A stretch of 64,000 bases of DNA from Lasioglossum baleicum (taxonomy: Eukaryota > Arthropoda > Insecta > Hymenoptera > Halictidae), in contig NC_134930.1 in the NCBI RefSeq assembly GCF_051020765.1, positions 3,968,001 to 4,032,000 of the forward strand, read 5' to 3'. This document shows positions 27,933 to 38,460 of the stretch, in pieces. The notes beneath the pieces were generated by a model, which had not been told where the DNA came from, ran no database searches, and worked only from the letters and a program-made list of their open reading frames with translations. The position numbers were made by a program, and so were the translations under genes. Position 1 is the stretch's first letter, and each line of letters starts with the position of its first letter.

Positions 27933-28418
27933 AATTTGGCGCAGTCGGTAGGACACTCGTTGGTCACCGATGTTAGAGACACCGTCAACACTTTTGTAGG
28001 ATACGTCATGTGTCCTACCTCTGCCAAAATTTGTTGTGACAAATTTGGCGCAGTCGGTAGGACACTCGTTGGTCACCGATGTTAGAAGCACGGCATCGAG
28101 GAATAAAAATAGAATCAGTGTTAGCACGCGAACCCCTGCGCGTTCCATCATTGTTTGACAATTTAACGCAGTAGACTTAGAGTCCGTGAAAGCATAGTGT
28201 CAGTTAAAAGTGCGACGGGCAGTGAAGGAAATGCCCTTTCGCCCACGTTACATACTCAAATTATTTTTCGCGATGTTCGTACTCAGTACAAATTCATCGA
28301 GAGTTTTAGTGAACGTTAAAGTGCGACGGGCGGTTTAGAAAACGCCCCTTCGCCCACGTTATATAGTCGGATTATTTTTCGCGAATTTCATACTTAGAAA
28401 TTTTCAAGCGACGCAATC
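27933..28418 (+). other. B3 leader with two complete PBS copies
   Basis: 486 bp between LTR and gag. A 17-base tRNA-Ser PBS occurs at 27937-27953, and again with its surroundings at 28046-28062, 109 bp downstream. The first is next to the LTR and is the working one. No ORF supported. Confidence 0.85.
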
Positions 28419-29726
28419 ATGGAAACGCGTAGCGAGGCTAGAAAGAAGGTTCCTCCTACGGAAGAGGAATTAATTGAATTCCAGAAAGATTTAGCTCGTA
28501 GAGAAGCAGCTCTCATTAATCAAACCGCCGCGTTGACTCAACTCAAATTGCAATACGAAACAGAAACGCGTGAGCAGAGAGAAACGTACGAGGATATACG
28601 CCGCGAGATAGCAGAAATCCGATCGGCCAGAGATTCTCAATCAATTCCAGCTAGCCCAGTCGTTGCGCCCCGCGAACCCATAATGCACGATTCTTCGAAT
28701 TTCACCGTTAAACAAGCGGTTGAACTTGTGCCTACCTTTGACGGCACCTCCATAACCGTGCTACAATTCGTTCGCGCGTGCAAGCGAGCCTTGGAAGCTG
28801 TTCCAGCCACAGCTGAGCGTACCCTCACTAGATTAGTATGCAATAAGCTTAGAGGACAGGCATACGCCGCGATTGAAGACGTAAATATTAACACAATCTC
28901 TGAATTGTGCAACCGCCTGAAAGATGTACTAGGCCCATATAAATTCATCGATCAGTATCGCGGAGAATTAGCTTCGATACACCAGGGACAGTCCGAGCAC
29001 GTGTTGAATTATATTACGCGAGTAAAGGACCTTAGAACGGCGATCATAGATTCAGGCCGCGGGGTCCCCAATCTAGACGAGATTGATAAATTCACAGTTG
29101 ATTGTTTCATGCGTGGTCTTATCCCAGCGCTTCGAGCCGAGGTCAGGCTCTGCGCGTCACTCGAATTACAGAAAATATTCGACGAAGCAGTAACCGCGTA
29201 CAAACAGTACGAGCTTGACCGTGTTCGTTATCGCGACGACGGACGCCGCGTTGCATTCTCCGACTCTCGTAATCGCACACCAGAGCGATCAAGCAACTCT
29301 TCTTATGATAGGAATGCGCCAGAGCAGCGCAACAGATCTTCGGAAAGGAAAGATCAACGACCTTCCTTTTCACCTCGTGAATCCTGGCGAGACAGGAAAC
29401 CCGATAACAGAGACGCGTATCGCTCTCCTCCTCCGCGACGTCACGAACCGTCGCAATCAAATCAGCGCGAAACGTATAAACGCGAAGATCGCGCTTCCCA
29501 GTCCCCAGGTCGCGATCGCTTTCCTACGGAGAATCAGAAGTATTGTAAATATTGTAAGCGCACGGGACATGACATACACGAATGTCGCCGCCGCGAATAT
29601 TACAATAGAAATGAGTCGGGAAACGAATCAAGCCTCCCGACAAACGCGACCAAAGGACGGGAGGCATCCCAAGAGAATCGCCAAAAGGCAACACAGCTGG
29701 CCGTCATCAGCGACGACCAGCAGTAG
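28419..29726 (+). CDS. gag: Gag polyprotein, B3 (435 aa)
   Basis: Intact Gag. The ATG is the first codon of the long frame and follows CGACGCAATC. Residues about 10-75 are charged and probably coiled-coil; about 95-275 is the capsid-like region, starting at a stretch clearly related to A Gag (KQAVELVPTFDGTS versus KQAAELVPRFDGTS). An Arg/Ser-rich region and one CCHC knuckle follow (C376, C379, H384, C389). The frameshift signal at 29618 lies about 30 codons before the stop. Related to, but well separated from, A Gag; same clade. Confidence 0.94.
   Translation: METRSEARKKVPPTEEELIEFQKDLARREAALINQTAALTQLKLQYETETREQRETYEDIRREIAEIRSARDSQSIPASPVVAPREPIMHDSSNFTVKQAVELVPTFDGTSITVLQFVRACKRALEAVPATAERTLTRLVCNKLRGQAYAAIEDVNINTISELCNRLKDVLGPYKFIDQYRGELASIHQGQSEHVLNYITRVKDLRTAIIDSGRGVPNLDEIDKFTVDCFMRGLIPALRAEVRLCASLELQKIFDEAVTAYKQYELDRVRYRDDGRRVAFSDSRNRTPERSSNSSYDRNAPEQRNRSSERKDQRPSFSPRESWRDRKPDNRDAYRSPPPRRHEPSQSNQRETYKREDRASQSPGRDRFPTENQKYCKYCKRTGHDIHECRRREYYNRNESGNESSLPTNATKGREASQENRQKATQLAVISDDQQ
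29618..29665 (+). promoter_or_regulatory. -1 frameshift signal (B3 gag-pol)
   Basis: G GGA AAC in gag phase at 29618-29624, 7-base spacer, stem GCCTCCCG 29632-29639 with CGGGAGGC 29658-29665 and an 18-base loop. The -1 frame is open from here into the protease. Confidence 0.85.
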
Positions 29727-32700
29727 ATGAAATTCGAGTAGATAGGAGAGATAACCCGGACGGTCAGCAGAATGAACGACCATCCGCGAAATTAGTCTCT
29801 GCAATAAATCTCGCGCCGGACTCCCCTATCCCTCGAATAAAAGCAAAATCGTCACTCTTCTCTAAAGAGTGTGAGTTCCTCTTGGACACCGGGTCCGAGG
29901 TCAACTTAATCCGAGCGTCTGGTATCAAATCTGACGTTCATCTAAAAACTGACAGCGTCATACACGTCCATGGCGTGACAGAAGGAGAAATTGCGACCCT
30001 CGGTTATATCAATGCGGAGCTAGCAAATTCCATTAAAGTCACGCTACACGTTCTGCCTGACGGTTTTCCAATTAATATAGATGGTATCTTAGGCTCCCCC
30101 TTCTTCAGAGAGGGAGCAGAGATATCATTTGCGAAGGAATGCGTAGAGTATAAAAACCTACGTATTCCCTTTTCGAATCCTCGGGAATATTCCATCGAAA
30201 GCCGTACCGCCGCCTGCATAGCCGTCAACGTAAAGGGCCCAAGCGAAGGGTATGTGCGAAAAATAGATGTAAAACCCGATGTGTTCTTAGGTGATTGTTT
30301 AGTCACCAACCGTAACGGAAAGGCATACCTGCGATGCTTTAACGCATCGTCCGAAGTGGCGTCCTTCTCCCTGCCTACGTTGGAGGTGGAAGAGATCGAG
30401 GTTCCCTTTTCGAATATTCAAGCCGAAGTCAATTCGGACGTATTCAATGCTCGTGTGTGCCGCGCGCACGAGACGATCGTTAACGATCAACTCGCGTCTT
30501 CTATTAATTCCGGTAACCATTCCGACGATTCCGGTAGCCATCCCGATTCTTTAGATAATTCCGGTAACCATTCCGACGATTCCGGTAGCCATCCCGATTC
30601 TTTAAACAATTCCGGTAACCATCCCGACGATTCCGGTAGCCATCCCGATTCTTTAAATAATTCCGGTAACCATCCCGACGATTCCGGTAGCCATCCCGAT
30701 TTCCTAAGCAATTCCGGTAACCATCCCGATCACTCATACTCGAAACCCCTTATGAAAGGCTTCGAATTCATACCCAAAAGGGTCCATTCCATTACCAAGT
30801 CCCGTAATGCTCGCGTTAATGAGCTTATGGAAACTATTCCCATGGATCACCTCGATCACGACGAGATAGACCATGTCAAATCTTTATTGGAGGAGAATAA
30901 TGATCTCTTCCACCTTCAAGGGGATCGTCTGGGGAAAACTAACGCTGTAACACATAAAATCCCCACGACGGACGACATCCCCGTACATACCAAGCAATAC
31001 CGGTATCCGCCGATTCACAAAGAGGAGATCGACAAACAAATGTGTGAACTCTTACAAAATGATATAGTCGCACCCTCTAGTTCACCGTATAACTCTCCTT
31101 TGTGGATCGTACCGAAGAAAGCGGATGCCGAAGGAAATAAGAAATGGAGAATGGTAATTGACTATCGCGCTTTAAACGAGAAGTCAATAGCAGACGCTTA
31201 TCCACTGCCCAGCATAAACGAGATCTTAGATCAGCTGGGTAGTGCCAAATATTTTAGCGTATTTGATCTGGCAAGCGGGTTTCACCAAATAGGCATGGAA
31301 AAGGAGGACGCCGCAAAAACCGCCTTCTCAACTCCGTTCGGACACTACCAGTATAATAGAATGCCGTTCGGATTGCGTAATGCGCCGGCTACGTTCCAGC
31401 GACTAATGGATACGATTCTAACCGGTCTCCAGGGTAACGAACTCTTCGTTTATCTTGACGATATAGTCATATACGCGCGTTCCCTAGAAGAACACAAAGC
31501 GAAATTTGATAAATTGGCTCGCCGATTGAGAGCCGCCAATTTGAAATTACAACCGTCTAAATGCGGGTTTTTGCACAGAGAGGTAGCTTACCTAGGACAC
31601 CAGATTAGCGAGGATGGCGTACGGCCATGCCCTAAAAAAATTAACGCGGTCCAAAATTATCCTCGACCGAAAAACGCAAAGAACGTCCGCGAATTTTTAG
31701 GTCTAGCGGGCTATTACCGCAGATTCATAGATAGATTCGCTCATATTTCCAAACCCCTCACCCAACTCCTTACCAAGGATACGAAATTCGTGTGGGGGTC
31801 AAAGCAGGAGGAAGCCTTCGAGACTTTACGACAGGCATTGTGTACGGAGCCTGTCCTCCAGTACCCAGATTTTGGGAAACCATTCAACGTAACTTGCGAC
31901 GCCTCAGGGTACGCGATCGGCGCTGTCCTAAGCCAAGGCGACGTGGGAAAGGATCGCCCTATCGCGTACGCGTCACGTATCCTTCACGGCGCTGAACTAA
32001 ACTACTCCACAATAGAAAAGGAGTGTTTAGCCATAATATTCGCCGTCCAATATTTCCGCCCCTACATTTACGGCAGGAAATTCTTACTCATCACCGATCA
32101 CAGACCGCTGGTGTGGATGACATCCGTAAAGGATCCCACATCCCGGCTCCTCCGGTGGAGATTAAAATTGGCAGAGTTCGAATACCAGGTTATCTACAAA
32201 CCTGGCAGAGCCAACTCTAATGCGGATGCCCTATCCCGGAATCCGGTGGCATTGCCCATCTCATGGACCGATTCAGAGGAAACGACTCCGCCTAGGACGC
32301 CATTGTCAAGCCCGGGGACTCCTCTTTTCGACGCACGCCGCAGGAAGAAAGATAGAGATGATTCAATTCTCATGCCTCCACCGAAGTCAATGCCCCCAAA
32401 AAGGAGAAGATCATCGGCAGCCTCGTCACCGGGACCATCGATGGGTACGCCATCGCATTCTGATGACCCCCGCGCAGCATCCCCGCCTCTTATTTCAATC
32501 GCCGATCAAGGATTACTACGGGATCTGGGAGTCGAAGAAACTCTTTCCTTTTCTCCTATATTTCCGCCTTCCTTGACCGGACCAGATGTCTTCGATGAGC
32601 GAGAAGAGAGTATTCCCTCAGAAGAAGAAGAAGAAGAAGAAGAAGAAGAAGAAGAAGAAGAAGAAGAAAGCAATCCTACACCACGTAGAAGAAGAATAAT

Positions 32701-34693
32701 TCATACAAGAGACCGATTAATAATGAGAAGGGACAATTTAGTTTGCTTCATAACGATGGACGGACGGCCCATCGATCTCGGGGCCGTAGATCTCTATAGA
32801 CAAGGCAAACTGGCCAAATCCCAAGACTTACTCCTACATAGAGCTAGGGTAACAGATCACGGTAAATACAAGTTAATCCAAATACCGATTAAACAATCGC
32901 CGCTTCATGAGGTATCTGCAGACGACCTCAAAGAATGTCTTAGAACGTTGATCGACGTTGTCAACGAGCTCGCGTTGGAATCCTTTTCAATCTCTAAAAC
33001 ATTCCTCGACCATTTGTCGAGAGAATACGTGATCAATCTACTCACAGAAACATTCGAGGACACACCAGTCCAAATATTTCTCTGTTCGAACGAGGTCCAA
33101 ATCCCCGCTGAGGATAGAAGGATGGAGATCATCACGGAGAACCATGTATCAGCGTATGCCGGCCATAAAGGCATAACCAAGACATACAAAAGGATAAGAG
33201 AAAAATACTGGTGGAACAGCCTCAAAAAGGACGTAACCAACTACGTTAACAATTGCCTGAGTTGCCAGCGTAACAAGTTAACAAGAGTAAAAACTCGCCT
33301 ACCAATGAAGTTAACGGATACGCCCGGCAGGGCGTTTGATAAGGTCTCGCTAGACATCGTGGGACCATTACCCACTACCGAAGATGGCAACACGTATGTA
33401 ATGACGATGCAAGACCTTCTTACAAAATACTCCGTCGCAGTGCCGCTCAAATCTACCGACTCCGTCAGTACAGCAAACGCCTTCATCGACCACCTGATAT
33501 GTCGCTTTGGAACGCCTAAGGCAATATTAACGGATCAAGGGACTAACTTCACAAGCTCCCTTATGAAGGCTATCGCAAAAAGATTCAGGATTACACGCCT
33601 CCAAACCACTGCTTTCCATCCACAAAGCAACGGATCCATTGAGAGATCGCATCATGTACTGACGGAATATTTGAAGCAGTACGTCAACAAAAATAACTGG
33701 GATAAATGGATAAACTTGGCAATGTTTAGCTACAATACCAGCGTACACGAGGGAACAGACTTCACCCCACACGAGTTGGTATTCGGTTCCCTGGCCCGTG
33801 TTCCTTCCTCTGATTCCCATCTCTACGCAGTAGAGAACGAGTCCTACGCAGGTTACCTCTTTGACCTACAAAGAAAGATAAACGAGACACAATCCCGCGC
33901 GCGCGATAATTTAGTAGCGGCAAAGCAGAAATCAAAGACTTATTATGATAGGAAGATTAACCCCGTGCAGTTCACGGTAGGCGAACAGGTATACTTGCTA
34001 AAAGAACCTCGTAAAGGAAAATTCGACGCGCAATATACTGGACCGCATGAGATAATAGAAATGCTTGATACGAACAATGTCAAATTACGAATAGGAAACC
34101 ATTTCAAAATTGTCCATGCAAATAAGATTAAACGTCTTCCAGGTAGCCCGAGACAGGACACGCGTCAGCGAAATATTGTAACTGCAAACTTAATCTCTGA
34201 TCCTTCTAAGAAAGACGATAGCGAGCCAAGGGTCCAACCAGAGGAGTCAGCTTACGAGACTCTTCAATCCTCATCCGATCAAGCTCCGAGTCACATTGCG
34301 GATCCCATAGCTATCCACGACAGAAAGATGTGCGGACCGATGGGAGGAAGACGGCCGACCGTGCTGAAAGCTCACCGATACATGAGACGTTACAACAACA
34401 CTATCTGTTACAATGGGATAGTTCGAGTGGCTTGCAACGGCAAGTTGCTGTGCCGCAACTGCAGCCAATACACCCGAATTGTTAGAGTGGAACGATGGGA
34501 GCATCAGCGGATGTATAACATCCCAAATAGATGCGAGTATTGCGGAATAAGGCTATGCACCGAAACGCCAGTATTGGAGTGCATCCCTTGCGGACAGATT
34601 CTATCGGCAAGATGGATCGCACAACGGGACGACCCTGACTGGATATCCGATAGTTCCAGTGATGACACCGATTCAGACGATGGTGACATTTAA
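29624..34693 (+). CDS. pol: Pol polyprotein, B3 (PR-RT-RH-IN plus Cys-rich tail)
   Basis: About 1689 codons in the -1 frame, uninterrupted. Numbering from the TTG at 29882: protease DTGSE 2-6; HPD repeats about 209-283; RT FDLASG (about 460) and YLDDI (about 523); RNase H CDASGYA (about 671) and DALSR (about 782); linker with basic patch (PPKRRR) and 16 Glu (914-929); a conserved pre-integrase region; integrase HHCC about 1086-1125; D about 1157, D about 1217 and E about 1253; GPHEI about 1386; Cys-rich domain about 1523-1566; acidic SSDD tail to 1603. The pre-integrase region recalls mdg1/412-type elements. No env follows. Confidence 0.95.
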   Translation, partial: RIKPPDKRDQRTGGIPRESPKGNTAGRHQRRPAVDEIRVDRRDNPDGQQNERPSAKLVSAINLAPDSPIPRIKAKSSLFSKECEFLLDTGSEVNLIRASGIKSDVHLKTDSVIHVHGVTEGEIATLGYINAELANSIKVTLHVLPDGFPINIDGILGSPFFREGAEISFAKECVEYKNLRIPFSNPREYSIESRTAACIAVNVKGPSEGYVRKIDVKPDVFLGDCLVTNRNGKAYLRCFNASSEVASFSLPTLEVEEIEVPFSNIQAEVNSDVFNARVCRAHETIVNDQLASSINSGNHSDDSGSHPDSLDNSGNHSDDSGSHPDSLNNSGNHPDDSGSHPDSLNNSGNHPDDSGSHPDFLSNSGNHPDHSYSKPLMKGFEFIPKRVHSITKSRNARVNELMETIPMDHLDHDEIDHVKSLLEENNDLFHLQGDRLGKTNAVTHKIPTTDDIPVHTKQYRYPPIHKEEIDKQMCELLQNDIVAPSSSPYNSPLWIVPKKADAEGNKKWRMVIDYRALNEKSIADAYPLPSINEILDQLGSAKYFSVFDLASGFHQIGMEKEDAAKTAFSTPFGHYQYNRMPFGLRNAPATFQRLMDTILTGLQGNELFVYLDDIVIYARSLEEHKAKFDKLARRLRAANLKLQPSKCGFLHREVAYLGHQISEDGVRPCPKKINAVQNYPRPKNAKNVREFLGLAGYYRRFIDRFAHISKPLTQLLTKDTKFVWGSKQEEAFETLRQALCTEPVLQYPDFGKPFNVTCDASGYAIGAVLSQGDVGKDRPIAYASRILHGAELNYSTIEKECLAIIFAVQYFRPYIYGRKFLLITDHRPLVWMTSVKDPTSRLLRWRLKLAEFEYQVIYKPGRANSNADALSRNPVALPISWTDSEETTPPRTPLSSPGTPLFDARRRKKDRDDSILMPPPKSMPPKRRRSSAASSPGPSMGTPSHSDDPRAASPPLISIADQGLLRDLGVEETLSFSPIFPPSLTGPDVFDEREESIPSEEEEEEEEEEEEEEEESNPTPRRRRIIHTRDRLIMRRDNLVCFITMDGRPIDLGAVDLYRQGKLAKSQDLLLHRARVTDHGKYKLIQIPIKQSPLHEVSADDLKECLRTLIDVVNELALESFSISKTFLDHLSREYVINLLTETFEDTPVQIFLCSNEVQIPAEDRRMEIITENHVSAYAGHKGITKTYKRIREKYWWNSLKKDVTNYVNNCLSCQRNKLTRVKTRLPMKLTDTPGRAFDKVSLDIVGPLPTTEDGNTYVMTMQDLLTKYSVAVPLKSTDSVSTANAFIDHLICRFGTPKAILTDQGTNFTSSLMKAIAKRFRITRLQTTAFHPQSNGSIERSHHVLTEYLKQYVNKNNWDKWINLAMFSYNTSVHEGTDFTPHELVFGSLARVPSSDSHLYAVENESYAGYLFDLQRKINETQSRARDNLVAAKQKSKTYYDRKINPVQFTVGEQVYLLKEPRKGKFDAQYTGPHEIIEMLDTNNVKLRIGNHFKIVHANKIKRLPGSPRQDTRQRNIVTANLISDPSKKDDSEPRVQPEESAYETLQSSSDQAPSHIADPIAIHDRKMCGPMGGRRPTVLKAHRYMRRYNNTICYNGIVRVACNGKLLCRNCSQYTRIVRVERWEHQRMYNIPNRCEYCGIRLCTETPVLECIPCGQILSARWIAQRDDPDWISDSSSDDTDSDDGDI
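30506..30730 (+). repeat. Coding tandem repeats in the tether (B3)
   Basis: Four 51-bp units plus a partial one. The first two units carry HSD instead of HPD, unlike B2. Confidence 0.9.
32621..32668 (+). repeat. (GAA)16 microsatellite coding poly-Glu
   Basis: 48 bp of GAA in frame within the RNase H-integrase linker; B2 has 15 units (10450-10494). Confidence 0.95.
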
Positions 34694-34880
34694 GCGGAAG
34701 CCAGTGATAGTGCCAGTGTCGGAGAATTCCGAACCCGTCCTCCCTTGACGAAACGAACGTTAATTTGCGATTCCCTTGACCCAGCGTTGCGAGACAGGGA
34801 TGACATTTCAGTGCATCCTGTCTACCGCCACCCAGAGGCAGAGATTCCACTGCGTGAAATCTCTTCACTAAGGGGGGAGG
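34694..34880 (+). other. 3' UTR and polypurine tract of B3
   Basis: 187 bp without an ORF; AAGGGGGGAGG (34870-34880) is the polypurine tract just before the 3' LTR. Confidence 0.85.
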
Positions 34881-36678
34881 TGTGACGTCGGTCGCACCTC
34901 CGACGTTAGCTTTAAGACTACATGTAAAATTAGATACATAAGAGCGAGCGTTCCCCTTTAAAGATTCCAAAACTCCTAAAAATCCTCCATAACAATGAAT
35001 CCTTAACACCACGTACATCTGATCGAAATCCGTCAACATAACCTAAAATCCAAAATCTGTCAAAATCCTAAAATAGCCAAAAATGGCCCAAACTCGAAGA
35101 TTGAAATATCATTGGACTCGTGAGCGAAAATCATGAAACTAACCTAAAAATTTGTAGGTTATGTTCTCAATTCGCGTTTGTTTAGACTTTACCAAAATTT
35201 CGATTTTTGGTAATTTTCAAAAGTACTTAGAATATTTTCAAACATATGATCGGTCGACAAATGATGTCAACTAATCATATGACATATAAAATTTACATCG
35301 AAACGCCTTGCAAGAGCAAGCGCTCGAAAATATTCTAAGTCCCAATTTATTTAAATAAATAAATAGGTACGCCAATGGTTACCACTTAATTTTCGAGTCC
35401 TGCACCACTGGGAACGAAAACTGCTGACTCTAGTGCGGCGGCCATCGCGCTGTTTACGACGAAGACCGGCACAAAGAGGACACGGTCCCCTTTTGCGAAG
35501 TCAGCATTTTTCGGACGAACGTTATTCGTCGACGAACGTTCGATTCTCCCCAGTCCTCTCCGGGGACCCGAGTGGGTCAGTCGAGTTTTCGTCAATCTTC
35601 CAAGTCCAGACTATTTAGACATAGTCTTTCCAAATCCAGATTGTTTAGACACAATCTTTCCAAATCCATACTGTTTAGACACAGTCCCTAATACCATTCA
35701 GTAATATCGTATTCTTATTCGTTTAATTCAAATATTACTTCGTTTATTCAATTAAACATTTTTATTGCGTTTCATATTTCGTACTTAGTACGTATTTCGA
35801 TTTCGTTAATAATAAGCATCTTTACCTTTGTATTCCTTTACGTTTATAATATACTTTGTTTTACCAGAGTCAATCTAAATCCCAATTATTATTTCCTTGC
35901 TCCTAACTTCGTAGTTTGAAGTGACACGTTGTTAGTTAGAGATAGAGTTCTCACTGGAAAGTTCGCGAATAGTATTCCTTATTCAATTTCCTGTTACGTG
36001 TTCGCGTACGTGCGTGATAGTGATAGACTTGCTCGCATAGCAAGCTCCGCAGCATCCACGTCCGTTTTCTCGAATCAAAATATCGTCAACCACGCGGACG
36101 ATATTCGCGAGATAAATTCGCGGGATCGCACAGCGTCCACGCCCGTTTTCGCTAGTTAAAATATCGTCAATCACGCGGACGATATTCGTGAGTTAGATTC
36201 ACGGTATCGTACAGCGTCCACGCCCGTTTCCTCAACGAGCGCATCCGTCTACAATACCGTAGCAGCCAGCTGTCAATCATTGGAGGTCGTTCCTGTCAAA
36301 TATTGACGTGACAGAGTTTGGCGCAGTCGTCAATCCTTGAAGGTCGTTTCCAGCCATTTGGATCAACGCCTGTCAAGCAGAGCGGACCGTATTCAAGGCC
36401 ATCAGCGCAACCGTAGCTGTTCATCCGTTGCGAATTCATGTCTCGTGTCAATCGACAAGCAAGCGAAGCGTAAAAGTAAGTGGAACATATTACCGCGTAT
36501 GTTTCAGGGTCGCGTGCATCATTCATCTGTGTAAGACTGCATGCAGGTGTCGGCATCGGGTCCTAGTCTGTTGATAAAAAGACCAACACTTTTATTAAAT
36601 GTCAGTCAGTGGAAGAGTAGAGTAGCCGGGCCGCGGTATTCTCTTCTCTTGCTCTTATAGCCCCGCCAGGACGTGACA
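34881..36678 (+). repeat. 3' LTR of B3 (1798 bp)
   Basis: Same length as the 5' LTR and no differences noticed on reading. Ends GACGTGACA, followed by the TSD AGGG at 36679-36682. Confidence 0.95.
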
Positions 36679-36682
36679 AGGG

Positions 36683-38347
36683 CAATAGGACAGCCACGAG
36701 ACTGCAGCGTCAGCAGAAATGCACGTGCAGTCCCCGGGAGCAAAGACGCTGCTGCGTCAGCGGTTCTCCCACTCTGACGACTGAAGAACAAAGAGACTGC
36801 AGCGTCAGCCATCCCCACTCCGACCGAAGGAGGCAGGGCAGAGCGGACGCTTGCATTAGTCCGCCTCCATCTCGCGACTCGAGCAGTCCGCCTCCGACCG
36901 GCGACTCGAGCAGTCGTGCCAACCTGGCCTCAGCCGCCAGTCCGGCTTCTTCCGACTTCAAGAGCAGACGTGTTCAGTCTAGCTCCGCGAAAGTGAAGTG
37001 TGTCGATCCTTCACTCCTAATTCCAATTCCAATTCCAACTCTAACTCAACTCAACTCAACTCCTAATTCTCATACATTATTCCTATAACATATTACAATA
37101 TCCATTATTCATTAATCCAATTACTACTCCTATTATAATACTACTTACATATTGTATACCAGTGTACTTACCAGTTCTTATTTAATATATCGTTGTTATA
37201 CCAGTGTTTCGATCTTGTTATTCTTGTGTTAGTTCAACACCATCTTCCAATTCAGTTCTTGCATCGAATATATTAAACTCGTGACATATCCGGACTTGGT
37301 CTAAAGTGCGCAGTGGAAACGCTGAGCCGCCAATAAGGAATTTGAAGCGAGTCATAGAGAAGTTCTCGTGCCACGTCTAGAATTGGTCTAAAGTGCGCAG
37401 TGGAAACGCTGAGCCGCCACTATAGACGTGAAGCGAGTTAACTACCAAAAAGGTTAATAACAAGTGGAAGTTCATTTTCATTATATTATTAATATTCCAT
37501 CATTACTATTCCTTACCCATGCGACGCCCACGTCGAGCGGGACGCAAGTATCAACTTGCTAAATTGAGACGCGCGTTGAGAAATAAAGCGGTGCTCGATC
37601 AAATCATTGCCACTACCGAGTGGACAGAACTTCTGGGAACCACCGAGCACATTCCGTGTGACGCGTCCGATTACGTTTCTGTATACGGTTGCCCTTGCAA
37701 CCCTCCTAAAGAGGTCAACCACGCGGACCTCTCGCGAGCTCCGACGCCAGTTCTGCATCCGGTCGATTGTCCAGAGGTGATCGACATAGCCGACGACGAC
37801 GACAGCCGAGACACGATCATCGTTCCCAGGGTCCGTTGCCGAATCATCCGTGACGTTCCTCTGCCAGCTCATCAACGTGTCGTCTTGCGGCCAGCATCCA
37901 AGGCCACTAACGTCGTCCCGAACCGAGCAGCAGCAACTTTGCCAGATCTTCCCCACCTCGAGGACATCTGTATAGAAGATCCGATGTACGACACCTACTG
38001 TCAGTACCGCCAGTTCCTGCTGCAACAATATTATTAGGCGTTAATACAACAATGCGGTGAGTCGTATAATATCTTGTATAATTGTTGAATCCTGTAAACT
38101 CACCGTTCTCGTTGCATCCTCTCGCGCGCGATTCTTGTCGGGACACTCCTTGTAACCGCGTCGGACGTTCTCTTCTTGACTGCATCCATAGCAATATCGG
38201 TTGTCCTAGTGCATATGACAGCCCGCGGCTGTCTCGGCACGAAAGACCACTCCTCATTTTAATCTTCATATCTCAACCGTCCGTCTGTCACTGTTCTCTT
38301 TTCTCTCTCCTGGTACCTGTAACAAAAACACAGTGACGGACGTGACA
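36683..38347 (+). repeat. A LTR shared by A3 and A4, remaining 1665 bp
   Basis: Resumes exactly where 26134 stopped (GCAATAGGACAGCC). It differs from the A3 5' LTR in the region after CTTGCAT (36850-36960) but matches the LTR at 42120-44103 there, so it is really the A4 5' LTR. Ends at 38347 before a PBS. Confidence 0.93.
37519..38037 (+). CDS. LTR-encoded 172-aa ORF (A3/A4 LTR)
   Basis: Full-length copy of the common version (Cys84, Ile101, Arg111, Ala117). Identical in protein sequence to the copies at 43275, 54436 and 60072. Here the antisense frame happens also to be open. See 17878-18396 for description. Confidence 0.48.
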   Translation: MRRPRRAGRKYQLAKLRRALRNKAVLDQIIATTEWTELLGTTEHIPCDASDYVSVYGCPCNPPKEVNHADLSRAPTPVLHPVDCPEVIDIADDDDSRDTIIVPRVRCRIIRDVPLPAHQRVVLRPASKATNVVPNRAAATLPDLPHLEDICIEDPMYDTYCQYRQFLLQQYY

Positions 38348-38351
38348 AATT

Positions 38352-38368
38352 TGGCGCAGTCGGTAGGA
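38352..38368 (+). other. Primer-binding site, tRNA-Ser (A4)
   Basis: TGGCGCAGTCGGTAGGA four bases after the LTR end. Confidence 0.88.
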
Positions 38369-38460
38369 CATCGAAGTGGTCGCCGATATTTGCATTAATA
38401 AGCCCCGACGCGTGTCAGTACGAAGTTCACATTTCTTAAATCCCATTTATATCTTTCAAA

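Larger units (their letters stand above)
26135..36678 (+). mobile_element. B-family element, copy 3, complete (10,544 bp, TSD AGGG)
   Basis: Two LTRs of equal length (1798 bp each) in which I saw no differences, an intact gag, an intact pol, PBS and polypurine tract. AGGG flanks it at 26131-26134 and 36679-36682 inside an A LTR. Reading like this indicates a recent and possibly active insertion. Confidence 0.96.
16733..38347 (+). mobile_element. A-family full-length element A3 (3' LTR shared with A4 and split by B3)
   Basis: 5' LTR 16733-18706, PBS, gag, full pol, polypurine tract, and a 3' LTR made of 25816-26134 plus 36683-38347. The latter runs straight into another PBS and gag (A4), so A3 and A4 share one LTR. 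A3 starts in B2 gag after CATT; the block's right end is followed by ACCT, not CATT. This is the only A copy here with RT and integrase. Confidence 0.9.

Noticed and set aside
37513..38028. 171-aa ORF antisense to the LTR ORF
   Set aside because: Open in six LTRs but broken by a stop in the LTRs at 14300, 16733, 45648 and 51365, through a change that is silent in the sense frame. The sense ORF is open in all.
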